Source: an uncultured Acidobacteriota bacterium
GTDB taxonomy: Bacteria; Acidobacteriota; CAIWXX01
Direction: 5' to 3'
NCBI GenBank assembly: GCA_903916735.1
Contig: CAIWXX010000010.1
Coordinates: forward strand, 29,040 to 93,039
Length of the DNA stretch: 64,000 nt
The notes beneath the pieces were generated by a model. The model made no database searches and was not told the DNA's origin. It was given only the letters and a program-made list of their open reading frames with translations. A program made the translations under genes and the position numbers. This document shows positions 39,165 through 48,594 of this stretch, piece after piece. Within the stretch, counting starts at the first letter, position 1; every line of letters begins with the position of its first letter.

Positions 39165-41324
39165 TCACGGCCCCAGGTCGCGCAGGGCTCTCTGCGCCGC
39201 CTCGGTCACGGGCCTCCCATCGTTATCGTACAAAGTCGCGCGTTGAAAAGCGAGAGCCTGCCGAAAGGCATCTCCCGCCTCTTTCTTATAACCAAGTTGC
39301 TGTAAAATTTTACCTTTGTAATAAGAAACAGTGCCGTCGCAGATGCCCCAGTCCCCGCCGAGCTGCGCTTTCTGCATCATGACATATGCCGACTGCAGAT
39401 CCCCGATCCGCGCGAGACACTCGCCGAGAAGAAAATGCGCCAGCCCATTGCCCGTAGTTTTCACTGAAAGGATCAATTCGGCGATGATCCGCGTATAGAG
39501 TATGTCGCTCCCGGTCGTCGGAATCTCTACCGGAGATGCGGCCACAGAGACTTCGACGAGACGAGGTTGAGCATCCTTCTTCCAGTCGCGCACCCTGAGA
39601 ACGATCCGTCCGCCGGGTTTGACCTCGGACAACGCGTGTGCGAGCGCAACGGATGTCGAGACAGGCGCGCCGCCGGCTTCGATGATCTCCTGTCCGATGG
39701 TCAGTTGCGAGGCCGCCGCGGGGCCTTCCGCGGTCACAGACAATATTACGGGGCCTGCGTGCCCGGCGATATCCACCGTGCGGCATCCAATCCAACTCCG
39801 TTCCTTTGAAAACGGCCGGTTTAGCATAGCGAGGACCTGTTCCAGATCCTGGTCGACCGGCCGCATGTAGACCGATTCAACAATGGCCGAAGGCGGAGCT
39901 GCGAAATTCAAAAAGAGATCCTCCTGGATGCGGCTCTTGGAGAGAGCTCCGAGACAGACGGCTTCGGCCTTGAGGGTCGTGCAGAGACGCGTGAGCCCGT
40001 CCACAAATGCCTTCTTTTCTTCATCAGGCCTGCTCTTGTCGGCGATGACAATGAAGCTGTTTGGGGAGAGCCCTGCGCGGCGAAGCAATTGCAGTCCTTC
40101 CGAGTAGCCGTAGCTCACGACATTCAAAGTTGTGACCGTGCACAATGCCGTCCCGACCTCCTTTTCACGGTCGTGGGCTCTTTGTTCGAGCCCCTGCTCG
40201 CTTGTGGCGATGCCGAGGAAAACGAGTGTCGGCCGTGGTTCCGCCACCAGAGTGATGTGGTCGTCCTTGCGAGGCGAGATCACCTGTGAATATTTGCCGG
40301 CGGCGAAAATGACGTCGATCGTATGCTGACCGGAACAGACCTTGGCATCGGTGAGAGGGAGCTTTCCGAGAGACGTCGATCCATCTATCATGGCTTCGCC
40401 GGGGATGGAAGAGGAGATCGTGAGAGCCGCTGTGCTCGGTTCGAGTTTGACCGTGGTGATTTCGAGATCCCGGATGGATTCGATCGCGAGAGCCCGGGTC
40501 GTGCCTTCGTAACATGACTTTTTGAAATCCAGAATATGCCTGCCCAGTCCGAGGCCATCGATCACGAGCGGCCGGGAAATCTCCGATTCCCCTTCCGGTG
40601 TTTTTCCGGCCGATTGGCCGTCCAGAAAAATTTCGACGCCGGACGGAATGGTTGTCACACTAAGGGATGCGGCGGTTCTGGAGAGTGGGTAAGCGCGGGT
40701 CAAAGTCTGCTTGGCCTGAATGTCGATGTCCTCGTTCACGACTTCGAATCCCTTGCGCTCGACTCGCAGCTTATGCGATCCGGCTACGGCCGGCTGATCG
40801 ATCAGATCGGTTGTTCCGATCGGCACTCCGTCAAGAGACACCGTCGCTCCCGGCGGTGTCGACATGACTCGCAGAGTGCCGATCAGGCCGTTTCTGAGGG
40901 TATCGAATTGGTTGAAGAATTTTTGGGAAACCTCTTCGCGATTGATCGGATAGGCCGGATCGATTGAAATAAGGGCACGGAGATCCGCGGCACATGATGT
41001 GTCGTCACCGCCATTGAAGTAAGCTCGCGCGCGATACTCAAGAGATTTCTTGAGAAGAAATGATTCTTCCGGCGTGCGGCCGGACCTGTCGGAGAAAGCA
41101 TCGATGATCTTCTTGAATTCGGGAATGCTTGCGGGTTGATTGGGAGACTCAAACAGCTCTTTCGCCTGTGTGTAAATGCTCTGAAGACTCGCCATTTCAA
41201 GCGCGCCTTCCTGCGCATGCAGCCGGCGCTGCGTCGATATGAATGTCGTCAGCGAAAGAAGGCCGCCGAGTAGCAGGAGAGTGAAAGCGCGTGAGAGAGC
41301 GGTGTTGTGTATCATGGAGCTCAT
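39165..41324 (-). CDS. Exported PEGA- and PDZ-domain repeat protein
   Basis: The 719-aa protein has a hydrophobic signal or anchor near residues 12-32. A helical stretch leads to PEGA-type domains (IGTLRVMSTPPGATVSLDG, then SVTTIPSGVEIFLDG, then LTISSSIPGEAMIDG). A middle alpha/beta region and a PDZ domain follow (GPAAASQLTIGQEIIEAGG, roughly 530-590), with TPR-like helices at the end. PEGA domains accompany kinase systems and S-layers. The start overlaps the preceding gene by four bases (ATGA), and the FHA gene follows after nine bases. I see no catalytic motif. Confidence 0.82.
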   Translation of the reverse strand: MSSMIHNTALSRAFTLLLLGGLLSLTTFISTQRRLHAQEGALEMASLQSIYTQAKELFESPNQPASIPEFKKIIDAFSDRSGRTPEESFLLKKSLEYRARAYFNGGDDTSCAADLRALISIDPAYPINREEVSQKFFNQFDTLRNGLIGTLRVMSTPPGATVSLDGVPIGTTDLIDQPAVAGSHKLRVERKGFEVVNEDIDIQAKQTLTRAYPLSRTAASLSVTTIPSGVEIFLDGQSAGKTPEGESEISRPLVIDGLGLGRHILDFKKSCYEGTTRALAIESIRDLEITTVKLEPSTAALTISSSIPGEAMIDGSTSLGKLPLTDAKVCSGQHTIDVIFAAGKYSQVISPRKDDHITLVAEPRPTLVFLGIATSEQGLEQRAHDREKEVGTALCTVTTLNVVSYGYSEGLQLLRRAGLSPNSFIVIADKSRPDEEKKAFVDGLTRLCTTLKAEAVCLGALSKSRIQEDLFLNFAAPPSAIVESVYMRPVDQDLEQVLAMLNRPFSKERSWIGCRTVDIAGHAGPVILSVTAEGPAAASQLTIGQEIIEAGGAPVSTSVALAHALSEVKPGGRIVLRVRDWKKDAQPRLVEVSVAASPVEIPTTGSDILYTRIIAELILSVKTTGNGLAHFLLGECLARIGDLQSAYVMMQKAQLGGDWGICDGTVSYYKGKILQQLGYKKEAGDAFRQALAFQRATLYDNDGRPVTEAAQRALRDLGP

Positions 41325-42829
41325 TTAATAATCCAAATGCCGGCGGATTTATCGTCCCAGAGATATAGCTCGCCCGAGTCATTGACGGCGAATTCGCGAG
41401 GTGTACGGATGATGCCGGGAGGAGATTGGATGAGGAGTTTCCCTTGGCGATCGAAGATAACAACGCCTCGCGCGTCACGATCCAGCACGTAGAGATGTCC
41501 GAATGTATCAAACCGGACCTGAATGGGCGATTGAAAACTATATCCTGCAGCTTGGGGTGGAATAGTCAGGAGAAGTTTGCCGCGGCGATCGTAAATATTG
41601 ATCTTCTTTTCTTTCTTGAGAAGAAGTGCCAGCCGGTCACTTGTATCGATCGCGATCGATTCCATCTCCACCTCCGTTGACGGTGCGAAAATGGAATCGA
41701 ACTTCATGGCGCTCGTGAAATGAAGGACTCGTCCGTCGGATCCTTCCAAAATATAGAAATCGTCAGCCGAGCTCCGAACGATCTCTTTGACCTTCATCAG
41801 CGGTTCCTCATCCCGTTTGCCGGGCTTGACCCAGGTGAGAGGCGTGAAGATGTCCTTTGTGAGAACACCGTTTGCATCGGCAGCATAGAAAGCTCCGTCG
41901 GAATCGAATGAGATGCCTCCGGGCTTGCGGGCTGAAAAGCCTCCGATCGTCTTCAGATCGAGTCCAACGACATGAATCCGGGTCATTTTCGGATCGGAGA
42001 AATAGAGATTTTGATTCGGATCGAATGCCAGGCCGCTGCATTCTTCGATCGGCACGGCGCTCTTGACAGTCTGCAGGATCTGATTTTTATAAAGACCGGA
42101 TGGATCAAGCTTCGTCTGGTAGTACAACCTCCATAGCAGTGACAGCCATCGCAGAGCGACCCCGGATTCCGGATGATCCCCGGAAAGGCCCCGGACACGT
42201 TGGATCTCGATCATGGCTCGCTCGGTCTTACCGATGAAAAGGTCGGTACGCCCGAGTGCCAGTTGAGCGGTTGCGTCCAGATGACCCTCGGGATACTCAG
42301 TAGTGCACCGTTCGAAATACTCGGCTGCCTGTTCGTAGTGCTGAAGTCGAAGTTCGACAAGGCCGGCCTGGTACAGCGAATCCTCAACAATGGGGCTGCT
42401 TGGATAAAACTGGACAGTCCTCATGAAGTTGGCCAGCCCATCCTGCAGTTGTTGTTCGGTCGCCGCTCCTTCTGAGAGCACCAGCCCTTTATAGTAGTAG
42501 GCATCCGCTGTCGTCTCGCGACCCTGAAAACTCTTAATGATTTCCTCGAATTTTTTCAGGGCTTCCTGAGGGGATCGTTCGACGAAATAGTAATACTTGC
42601 CGAGCTCCAGGAGAGCGTTGTCGGCATAGGAGGAGTTCGGATAGGAATTGAGCAGAGATGTAAAGTCCTGGATGGCCTGCTGGTAATATTTTCCCCTGAT
42701 CAGATTCTGGCCGCTTAAGAAGAGCTTCTCGGCCATGGCTTCTTGAGAGGGAACTTGTGGCATGACAGGAATGGCTGTCGATAAAAATCCGGTCAGTGAG
42801 AAGATTATGTATTTCCGCATTCGCTGCAT
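41321..42829 (-). CDS. Exported TPR and NHL-repeat protein
   Basis: The 502-aa protein (start possibly three codons later at MRKYIIF) has a signal peptide and then TPR helices like those of YbgF/BamD (YYQQAIQDFTSLLNSYPNSS, YYEQAAEYFERCTTEYPEGH). The second half, from about residue 255, is a beta-propeller of NHL-like blades (GLAFDPNQNLYFSD, GISFDSDGAFYAAD, RFDTFGHLYVLDR, EFAVNDSGELYLWD). Both modules are protein- or ligand-binding. It overlaps the PEGA-PDZ gene by four bases, and the kinase gene ends 100 bases upstream. Confidence 0.85.
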   Translation of the reverse strand: MQRMRKYIIFSLTGFLSTAIPVMPQVPSQEAMAEKLFLSGQNLIRGKYYQQAIQDFTSLLNSYPNSSYADNALLELGKYYYFVERSPQEALKKFEEIIKSFQGRETTADAYYYKGLVLSEGAATEQQLQDGLANFMRTVQFYPSSPIVEDSLYQAGLVELRLQHYEQAAEYFERCTTEYPEGHLDATAQLALGRTDLFIGKTERAMIEIQRVRGLSGDHPESGVALRWLSLLWRLYYQTKLDPSGLYKNQILQTVKSAVPIEECSGLAFDPNQNLYFSDPKMTRIHVVGLDLKTIGGFSARKPGGISFDSDGAFYAADANGVLTKDIFTPLTWVKPGKRDEEPLMKVKEIVRSSADDFYILEGSDGRVLHFTSAMKFDSIFAPSTEVEMESIAIDTSDRLALLLKKEKKINIYDRRGKLLLTIPPQAAGYSFQSPIQVRFDTFGHLYVLDRDARGVVIFDRQGKLLIQSPPGIIRTPREFAVNDSGELYLWDDKSAGIWIIK

Positions 42830-42929
42830 TATACCAAAAGTCGGCTTTTCAAGATTGAAAGTTTCCGCGCCTGCTCAAGAAAATTGTCGCCGGCAAAAAA
42901 AGGGGGATTGAGCCATCGATAGAGACGAT

Positions 42930-44951
42930 TTATTGGGGCTTAAAAAACAAGGGTCCCAGATCCGCCCCGGGATTGACCGAAATGGCTTCGGTCCGTGTCC
43001 GTCCGTCGGCCCACTTGCAGGTGATTGTATGTGGGCCTTCGCAGATGTAGAGCTTATTGATTGGCGGGCTGTCGCAGAAATCGTTGCCATCGAAGCAGAT
43101 CTGGCAGTTCTCCGGGTAGGCTCCGATCGATTTGATCATTCCAACACCGGGCAATGACACCGATTGCATCTTCCCGCTTTCAATGTTCACTGACAGGGTT
43201 TGATTTAGTAATATTTTCCGGTTCACGAACCGAAGCCGATAAGAACCGGGTTCGAAGGAGAAGCTGTCTCGTCCGCTGGCTGAATGGAGGCGTTTGCTTC
43301 CGGAAAAGATCTCGTAGTCATAAGTCGCCATCACTTCCAGTGTGCCGGGCTCGCCCAGCTTTTCGAGCTCGATCACGAGCGGCGCTGTGACAGTTGAGGG
43401 ATCGATCTCGCGGGCCGCAGGTTTGAAGCCGGCGAGTGAAATCGCCAGCTTATGGTTCGCCCCGCAGGCCAGATGATATGTGGCAGGGGTCACCTGGCCC
43501 TGCTTTCCGTCGACTGTCACATCCGCTCCGGCGGGGTTGGTCCGGACCTCGACGCGGATGTCGGCTGGCACCAGGCTTGATGTAATGCGTGGTTGTTGAC
43601 CTTCACGCAGAATGACCGGCGCAGAAAACTCTTGGTAGCAGGTCTTCCGCAGCATGATCCGTCGTGATTCGTCCCGTTTCCCACTGACCTCGACGGCCAT
43701 CGGCGTCATCAACGACGTGCTTTTTCCATCGATGAAGATTTCTGCTCCTGCCGGTTGCGACTCGACATTCACCACGAGCCTCACGATTCCATCGCCACCT
43801 CCGCCACCAGGAATGTAGATCCTCAGGAGGAAAAAGACGAGCATACCGGTGAGGATGATGAGGAGGGCGAGGGATATCGCTTTTGACCTGGATGAGGTTC
43901 CGGCGGTCTCGGCTGGCAGAGGAGGGCTGTGTGGCGCCGAAATCGGCGCCTCAGATGCAGGTTGCTGGAGCGCCGTTGTCGGTATCTTGTGAAAAGTTTC
44001 CTCCAGAACCCGCTGATGCACGGCCATCGGAATCTCGGCGCGGAGATTGGCGAGCTGGGCTGTATCGATGAGCGGCCGGCTCTGAGACATCGTCTGCATC
44101 GTCTGCGATTCGTGCAGAAAATGGAGCCGGAGAGCAGTAACCAACTCGGTGGCGCTCTGGAATCTCTTCTCCGGATCCTTAGCCAGCGCTCTGGCAAACA
44201 CCTTGTCCCACTGCTGGATTGTCAGACCCCAGTGACTGATGTTGCGAGGGCGGCTGGGATTTTCATAAACGATCTTGTAAAGTAAATTCGGAATCGTGGA
44301 ACCTTGAAACGGCTTGTCGCCGGAAAACATCTCATAGGTCAGGACTCCCAGCGAGAAAAGATCAGATCGATGATCCACCTTGCCTTCACTCGCCTGTTCC
44401 GGTGAGATGTAGCTGGGCGTGCCGACGAACGTGCCTGTGCGCGTGAGCGATGAATCCACGAGCTTCGCGATGCCGAAGTCCATCACTTTGATCTTGCCGG
44501 AGCCGTCGATCATGATGTTGCCGGGCTTGATGTCACGATGGATGACCCCCTTCTCGTGGGCGAAGTCCAGAGCGCCGGCGATCTGCGACATAACGTCGCA
44601 CAAGTCGCGGAGGCTGAGCGATTGATTCTCGGCCAGCACGCGGCCCAGGGTTTTCCCTTCAACAAATTCCATTGCCAGGAACGGGGTCCCTTCGTGTTCA
44701 CCCAAATCAAAAAGTGTCACGATGTTGGGATGAATGAGCGTCGCCGAGACTCGCGCCTCGTGGTAAAACCGCTGGCAGACTTCCGAGTACTTCTCCGATT
44801 CTCTCTCGACATCGAGCCGAATCGTCTTGATCGCGACGGTTCGTTGGATCAGCGTATCAATCGCCTTGTACACAGTCCCCATGGCACCTTCTCCGAGTTT
44901 TTCGACAATTCGGAAGCGCCCGATTTGGGTGGGAATCGCTGTTGTATCCAT
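42930..44951 (-). CDS. Eukaryotic-type Ser/Thr protein kinase with PEGA C-terminus
   Basis: The 673-aa protein has a complete kinase domain (about residues 11-275): GEGAMGTVYKA, the VAIK lysine, HRDIKPGNIM, DFGIAK and GTPSYISPEQ. After a variable linker comes one membrane helix (AISLALLIILTGMLVFFLLRI, about 355-380). The extracytoplasmic part has PEGA-like domains (VVNVESQPAGAEIFIDG, VRTNPAGADVTVDG). It would phosphorylate Ser or Thr in response to an envelope signal, like PknB-type receptors. It begins the operon that ends with the FHA protein. Confidence 0.95.
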   Translation of the reverse strand: MDTTAIPTQIGRFRIVEKLGEGAMGTVYKAIDTLIQRTVAIKTIRLDVERESEKYSEVCQRFYHEARVSATLIHPNIVTLFDLGEHEGTPFLAMEFVEGKTLGRVLAENQSLSLRDLCDVMSQIAGALDFAHEKGVIHRDIKPGNIMIDGSGKIKVMDFGIAKLVDSSLTRTGTFVGTPSYISPEQASEGKVDHRSDLFSLGVLTYEMFSGDKPFQGSTIPNLLYKIVYENPSRPRNISHWGLTIQQWDKVFARALAKDPEKRFQSATELVTALRLHFLHESQTMQTMSQSRPLIDTAQLANLRAEIPMAVHQRVLEETFHKIPTTALQQPASEAPISAPHSPPLPAETAGTSSRSKAISLALLIILTGMLVFFLLRIYIPGGGGGDGIVRLVVNVESQPAGAEIFIDGKSTSLMTPMAVEVSGKRDESRRIMLRKTCYQEFSAPVILREGQQPRITSSLVPADIRVEVRTNPAGADVTVDGKQGQVTPATYHLACGANHKLAISLAGFKPAAREIDPSTVTAPLVIELEKLGEPGTLEVMATYDYEIFSGSKRLHSASGRDSFSFEPGSYRLRFVNRKILLNQTLSVNIESGKMQSVSLPGVGMIKSIGAYPENCQICFDGNDFCDSPPINKLYICEGPHTITCKWADGRTRTEAISVNPGADLGPLFFKPQ

Positions 44952-45336
44952 TCTTTGTCTATCAGATCCTGATTTTTTCTCTCAGACGTTCCAGTCGCTC
45001 ATCCCTGAGATCCCCACGATACCGACTCTCCATGAATGATTGATTGGGGAAATGTCTTTGGCGTTCGTGAGACTGCTCCTGATAATGTAGAGATGATTGC
45101 TTTCGGCGTCACGCCGAAATCCATCCACGCCGTGATTATAATCAACTTATGGCCTGCCAGTCGATAGTTGAAAAGAGTTATCGGTGATTGGTCCCCAGTT
45201 ATTGGCATCTTGCTCAATCCCTGTTTTCGGAAATTGTCCAGCCGTATCCGGCCAATTTTTATTGATTCGTGTGATTCAATGAGCCACAACCCTTTCCTGA
45301 CAGGCTGTCACTGAGAAACTGCAACAGGTAACTCGC
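44952..45336. other. Intergenic region upstream of the kinase operon
   Basis: No gene. It holds a palindromic hairpin TTTCGGCG-TCA-CGCCGAAA (45101-45119) and should contain the promoter of the kinase operon. Confidence 0.5.
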
Positions 45337-46860
45337 CTATCCTATTCCGAAGAAGCGGCGCATCGAGCTCAATATTTTTTCCGAGAAAGCACGTTCGGCT
45401 TCTTCTTCGCCGCCTGTTGATGCCTGGGCCTTGATATAGCCCTCATTGCCTTGCTTCCTTTGAGCGAGCACGATTGACAATTCTTTGAAGAGAGCCGGAT
45501 GGGATTCCAAAATCGGAGCAATGTCGGCCTTTTCGATGCACAGCAATTCGAGATCCCCTCGGGCTCGGATCGTGGCACTCCGCGGCTCGCCCGTCAGCAG
45601 TGACATCTCTCCAAAATGATTGCCGGGGCCGAAGAAAACATCCATCTTGTGAGCGACACCATCGACGAGGATTTCGACGTCAGCGTGGCCTTCCTTGATG
45701 ACGTAAAGCGACTGGCCGGATTCTCCTTCACGAACCACGGTCTCGCCGTCTCCATAAACCAGCAGTCCGGCTTTCTCGCTGAGCCGAGCCAGCTGGTCGG
45801 GCGGCAGTGAGGCGAAGAGATTAACTTTCGAGAGCACATCACTGGCCTGTTCCTGTCGCTTCGAAGCGAGAGCCGCGCCCGGGCTGCTTCTCTGGTATTG
45901 GACTGTTCGGATCGGATATGGGACGCTGATGTTTTCCCGTCTGAGTGCATACCAGAAGGCTGTCAGGACCCGATCGCGTATAAGCCTGTGCAGTGCATGG
46001 TTGTCGATCCAATACTTGAGCTCGTACGTGATGGCTGATTCTCCGAACTGAGTGACCCTCGCTTGCGGCGCCGGAATGCGCAGGACGCCCGCCGCCTGAT
46101 CAGCAGCGCCAGACAGGCATGCCTTCACATGATTGGGCGACGCGCCATAGTCGATGCCGACCGTCACCAACTGAGCATGGGCTCGCGTCGGATAATCATA
46201 GTTTATGATTCTTCCTTTGGAGATCGTGCCATTGGGGATGACGACAGTCGATCCCTCCATCGTCAGAATCCGAGTCGCCCTCCAGCTCATTCCGATCACT
46301 TCCCCGTCTTGCCCATCGATCGATACCCAGTCGCCTGCTTTGAAAGGCTTCTCGACCTGCAGTGTCATGCCGGAGATGAGATTGCTCAGTAATTCCTGCA
46401 GAGCCAATCCGATGATGGCCGCCAGGATGGTGGAGGTTGTGAGAATCGTCGGCAGAGAAAGGTTGAATTCGGTTTTGAGAATGACGGAAAGAGCGCCCAC
46501 CAGGATGATGGCTGTTGTGATGTCATGCAGGAGATGCGGCACCTTGACCTTCTGCCGGGATGGCAGGTAGATGTCATATAAAATATATGTAATGAACTGG
46601 ACGATAACGATCGCGCCAGTCAGGATGGCAATGGATTCGAGGCCTTTCCACCAAAACGTCATCTGTTGCGCCGCGAGGTCGGAAAAGTAGACGGGAGCTC
46701 CCAGGCGGAAGGCAACAAGTGCGGAGAACAGATGGAATGCGATTCCCATCGGCTTCTCCCGCCGCTTCGCCAGCACGCGGCCACCAATCAGGAACAAGAC
46801 GTATGTCAGGGTCGGTAAGACAATGGCCAACTGCCAGTTTAGAAAAACGCGTGCCAACAT
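45337..46860 (-). CDS. MscS-type channel with C-terminal cyclic-nucleotide-binding domain
   Basis: The 507-aa inner-membrane protein has about four helices in the first 155 residues. The MscS pore and beta domain follow (TILAAIIGLALQELLSNLISG, AGDWVSIDGQDGEVIGMSWRATRI, VVIPNGTISKGRIINY). Residues about 350-480 form a cNMP-binding domain with the canonical HFGEMSLLTGEPRSATIRA cassette. This is the bacterial cyclic-nucleotide-gated (bCNG) subfamily of MscS. It lies directly upstream of the kinase/FHA operon on the same strand, and that operon also ends in a cNMP-binding protein. Confidence 0.93.
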   Translation of the reverse strand: MLARVFLNWQLAIVLPTLTYVLFLIGGRVLAKRREKPMGIAFHLFSALVAFRLGAPVYFSDLAAQQMTFWWKGLESIAILTGAIVIVQFITYILYDIYLPSRQKVKVPHLLHDITTAIILVGALSVILKTEFNLSLPTILTTSTILAAIIGLALQELLSNLISGMTLQVEKPFKAGDWVSIDGQDGEVIGMSWRATRILTMEGSTVVIPNGTISKGRIINYDYPTRAHAQLVTVGIDYGASPNHVKACLSGAADQAAGVLRIPAPQARVTQFGESAITYELKYWIDNHALHRLIRDRVLTAFWYALRRENISVPYPIRTVQYQRSSPGAALASKRQEQASDVLSKVNLFASLPPDQLARLSEKAGLLVYGDGETVVREGESGQSLYVIKEGHADVEILVDGVAHKMDVFFGPGNHFGEMSLLTGEPRSATIRARGDLELLCIEKADIAPILESHPALFKELSIVLAQRKQGNEGYIKAQASTGGEEEAERAFSEKILSSMRRFFGIG

Positions 46861-46986
46861 AGATGGGACGAGTTTACCATATCTCAGACGCCGGAACGGC
46901 CTTCATCTGCGTTCTTTATAGCCACGGCCGCCCCACGTGGAGATCGCCCTTCGCCATCAGGCGAATCGATTTCGTATGTTGCGGCA

Positions 46987-47864
46987 GTGATTGAAAAAAG
47001 TGACCGACGGTGATTATGACTCAGTCCAGACGGTCACGTCGGCAGGCTTCAGAATTTTGGCGCCGATGATAAGCGTGGCCTTTTTGGAGATGGGCAGCGT
47101 GACATCGTTTGATCAGTAATTGACCGCCACCCAAAAGCCATCCTGCCAGAAGACGAACACACCTGCCGGGTGGTATTCAATCCTGATGCCGGCTTCAGCA
47201 TAGACCTTCTTCAGCACGTCTCGTTCGAAATCTCCTTCTTCAGAATGCATGCCGACATAGGTGACGGTACCTTTGCCGAGTGTGCGCGTCGTAACGGCGG
47301 CTTTGCCGGCGGTTGATCTCGGCCTGCATGTTGAGAACCCCGGCTTGCATGTCGGCCCAGAACCGTCGGGTATCCAGATGGATGTGGGGAGATGAGCCGC
47401 CGTAGCTGGGATTGAAACAGCGAATCTGGTCAAAACTGCTGTAGGTCGCCCCCCAGAAAGCGGTTCCTCAAAGCCGGTTGAGATTTGAGAGAGTCTCATA
47501 TTTTTGTTTTAGCCAGTCTCGAAATTTATCGTCGGCAGCCGGGCTGTAGTCCTCAATGGCCGCCGGCTTGTTATCGATCTGCCATCCCCATATACGGCTG
47601 TCGGATCCGTAGTGTGTAGCGAGCTCGGTCACATAGATCTCGCAGGACTTTTGAGTCTGATCAATGTGCCACAGAGTCATCGGTTGAGCGTTTCAGTCGA
47701 AGCATCATCTGGAATCCGCGAGACAACGATGCATGCATCAGGGTCGGTCGGGAAACGAAGGATGTTGGCGGAATCGGCAAAAAGTCCTGCGCTGGTGGAG
47801 GGTGTCGAATGACATTGGTGAAAATCGGAGCAACTTCTTTTTCCCGCAATCCCCTTGACATCAA
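46987..47864 (-). pseudogene. Remnant of a GH42 beta-galactosidase
   Basis: Scattered segments, all on the minus strand, match family 42 beta-galactosidase in order. They are WGWQIDN and FRDWLKQKYETLSNLNR, then GTAFWGATYSSFDQI, then the trimer-domain end TRTLGKGTVTYVG and FVFWQDGFWVAVNY with the tail after it. The frame is broken by TGA after NRL (where the family has Trp), by TGA after VAVNY, by frameshifts upstream, and by an internal deletion between about residues SSPHIHLD and TRTLGKG. The acid/base Glu of WQIDNE reads Lys. The gene is dead. Confidence 0.85.
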
Positions 47865-47993
47865 CTCACCCCACCTCTAAATTCTAATCATGTTTCGCTG
47901 TCCATCACCGCAAGAGGATGGTTTATGGTGCCCATTCTCCATTCCAATTCTCATTAGCCGACCAGGGTATCGATCCTGATCAGAGGTGTTTTC

Positions 47994-48545
47994 ATGAAGA
48001 AATTTCGGGTATGCATGATTCTTCTGTTCTTGTGCTCAGCGGTCGCCATGGCGGGAGAGACGCCCACGTTCGAGCTTTTTGGAGGTTACTCCTACCAGCG
48101 AGCCAACGAAGTGAACCTGAGCAAGGGCTGGAACTTTTCTTTCGCCGGTCACGTGGCCCGGGATCTCAGCATCGTGGGCGATGTCAGTGGCCACTACAAG
48201 TCCTGGACGAAAGGGGCTGGAATCGGATCAAGGAACTTCGACGTGGACAGCTATTTCTTCCTGGCAGGTCTCCAGTACGCCTATCACAATAGCGAAAGCG
48301 TAACGCCCTTCATTCGAGGCCTCATCGGATCCAGTTATTCCAAGATGAATGTCTCGGGGTCCGTCATGATGACCGATTCCAGCAACAATTTCGCTTTTGG
48401 CTTCGGCGGCGGCGTGGACATGAAACTGACCGACAGCATGGCCCTGCGCTTGTTCCAGGCCGATTACATCCGCAGGACGGGGAGCACGATGAATGAAGGC
48501 AATGTCTACCGCCTGAGCGCTGGGATCACTTTCCGCGCCATCTGA
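47994..48545 (+). CDS. Outer-membrane beta-barrel protein, OmpA-like barrel
   Basis: The 183-aa protein has a signal peptide (KKFRVCMILLFLCSAVAMA). The mature part is typical of 8-stranded barrels: it opens with FELFGGYSYQRANE and alternates aromatic and polar residues. Strands such as YFFLAGLQYAYH and NFAFGFGGGVDMKL follow, with the ending RLSAGITFRAI. Such proteins are structural or adhesive and often of unknown role. It stands alone between two pseudogenes. Confidence 0.85.
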   Translation: MKKFRVCMILLFLCSAVAMAGETPTFELFGGYSYQRANEVNLSKGWNFSFAGHVARDLSIVGDVSGHYKSWTKGAGIGSRNFDVDSYFFLAGLQYAYHNSESVTPFIRGLIGSSYSKMNVSGSVMMTDSSNNFAFGFGGGVDMKLTDSMALRLFQADYIRRTGSTMNEGNVYRLSAGITFRAI

Positions 48546-48594
48546 TGGCGGTTTAGCCCTCTGCCGCGACCAACTCGATGCCGGGAAGCCCGAC

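Noticed and set aside
47098..47120. TGA codons in the GH42 remnant as possible selenocysteine sites
   Set aside because: The family has no catalytic Cys at these positions, no hairpin follows, and the gene has frameshifts and a deletion.
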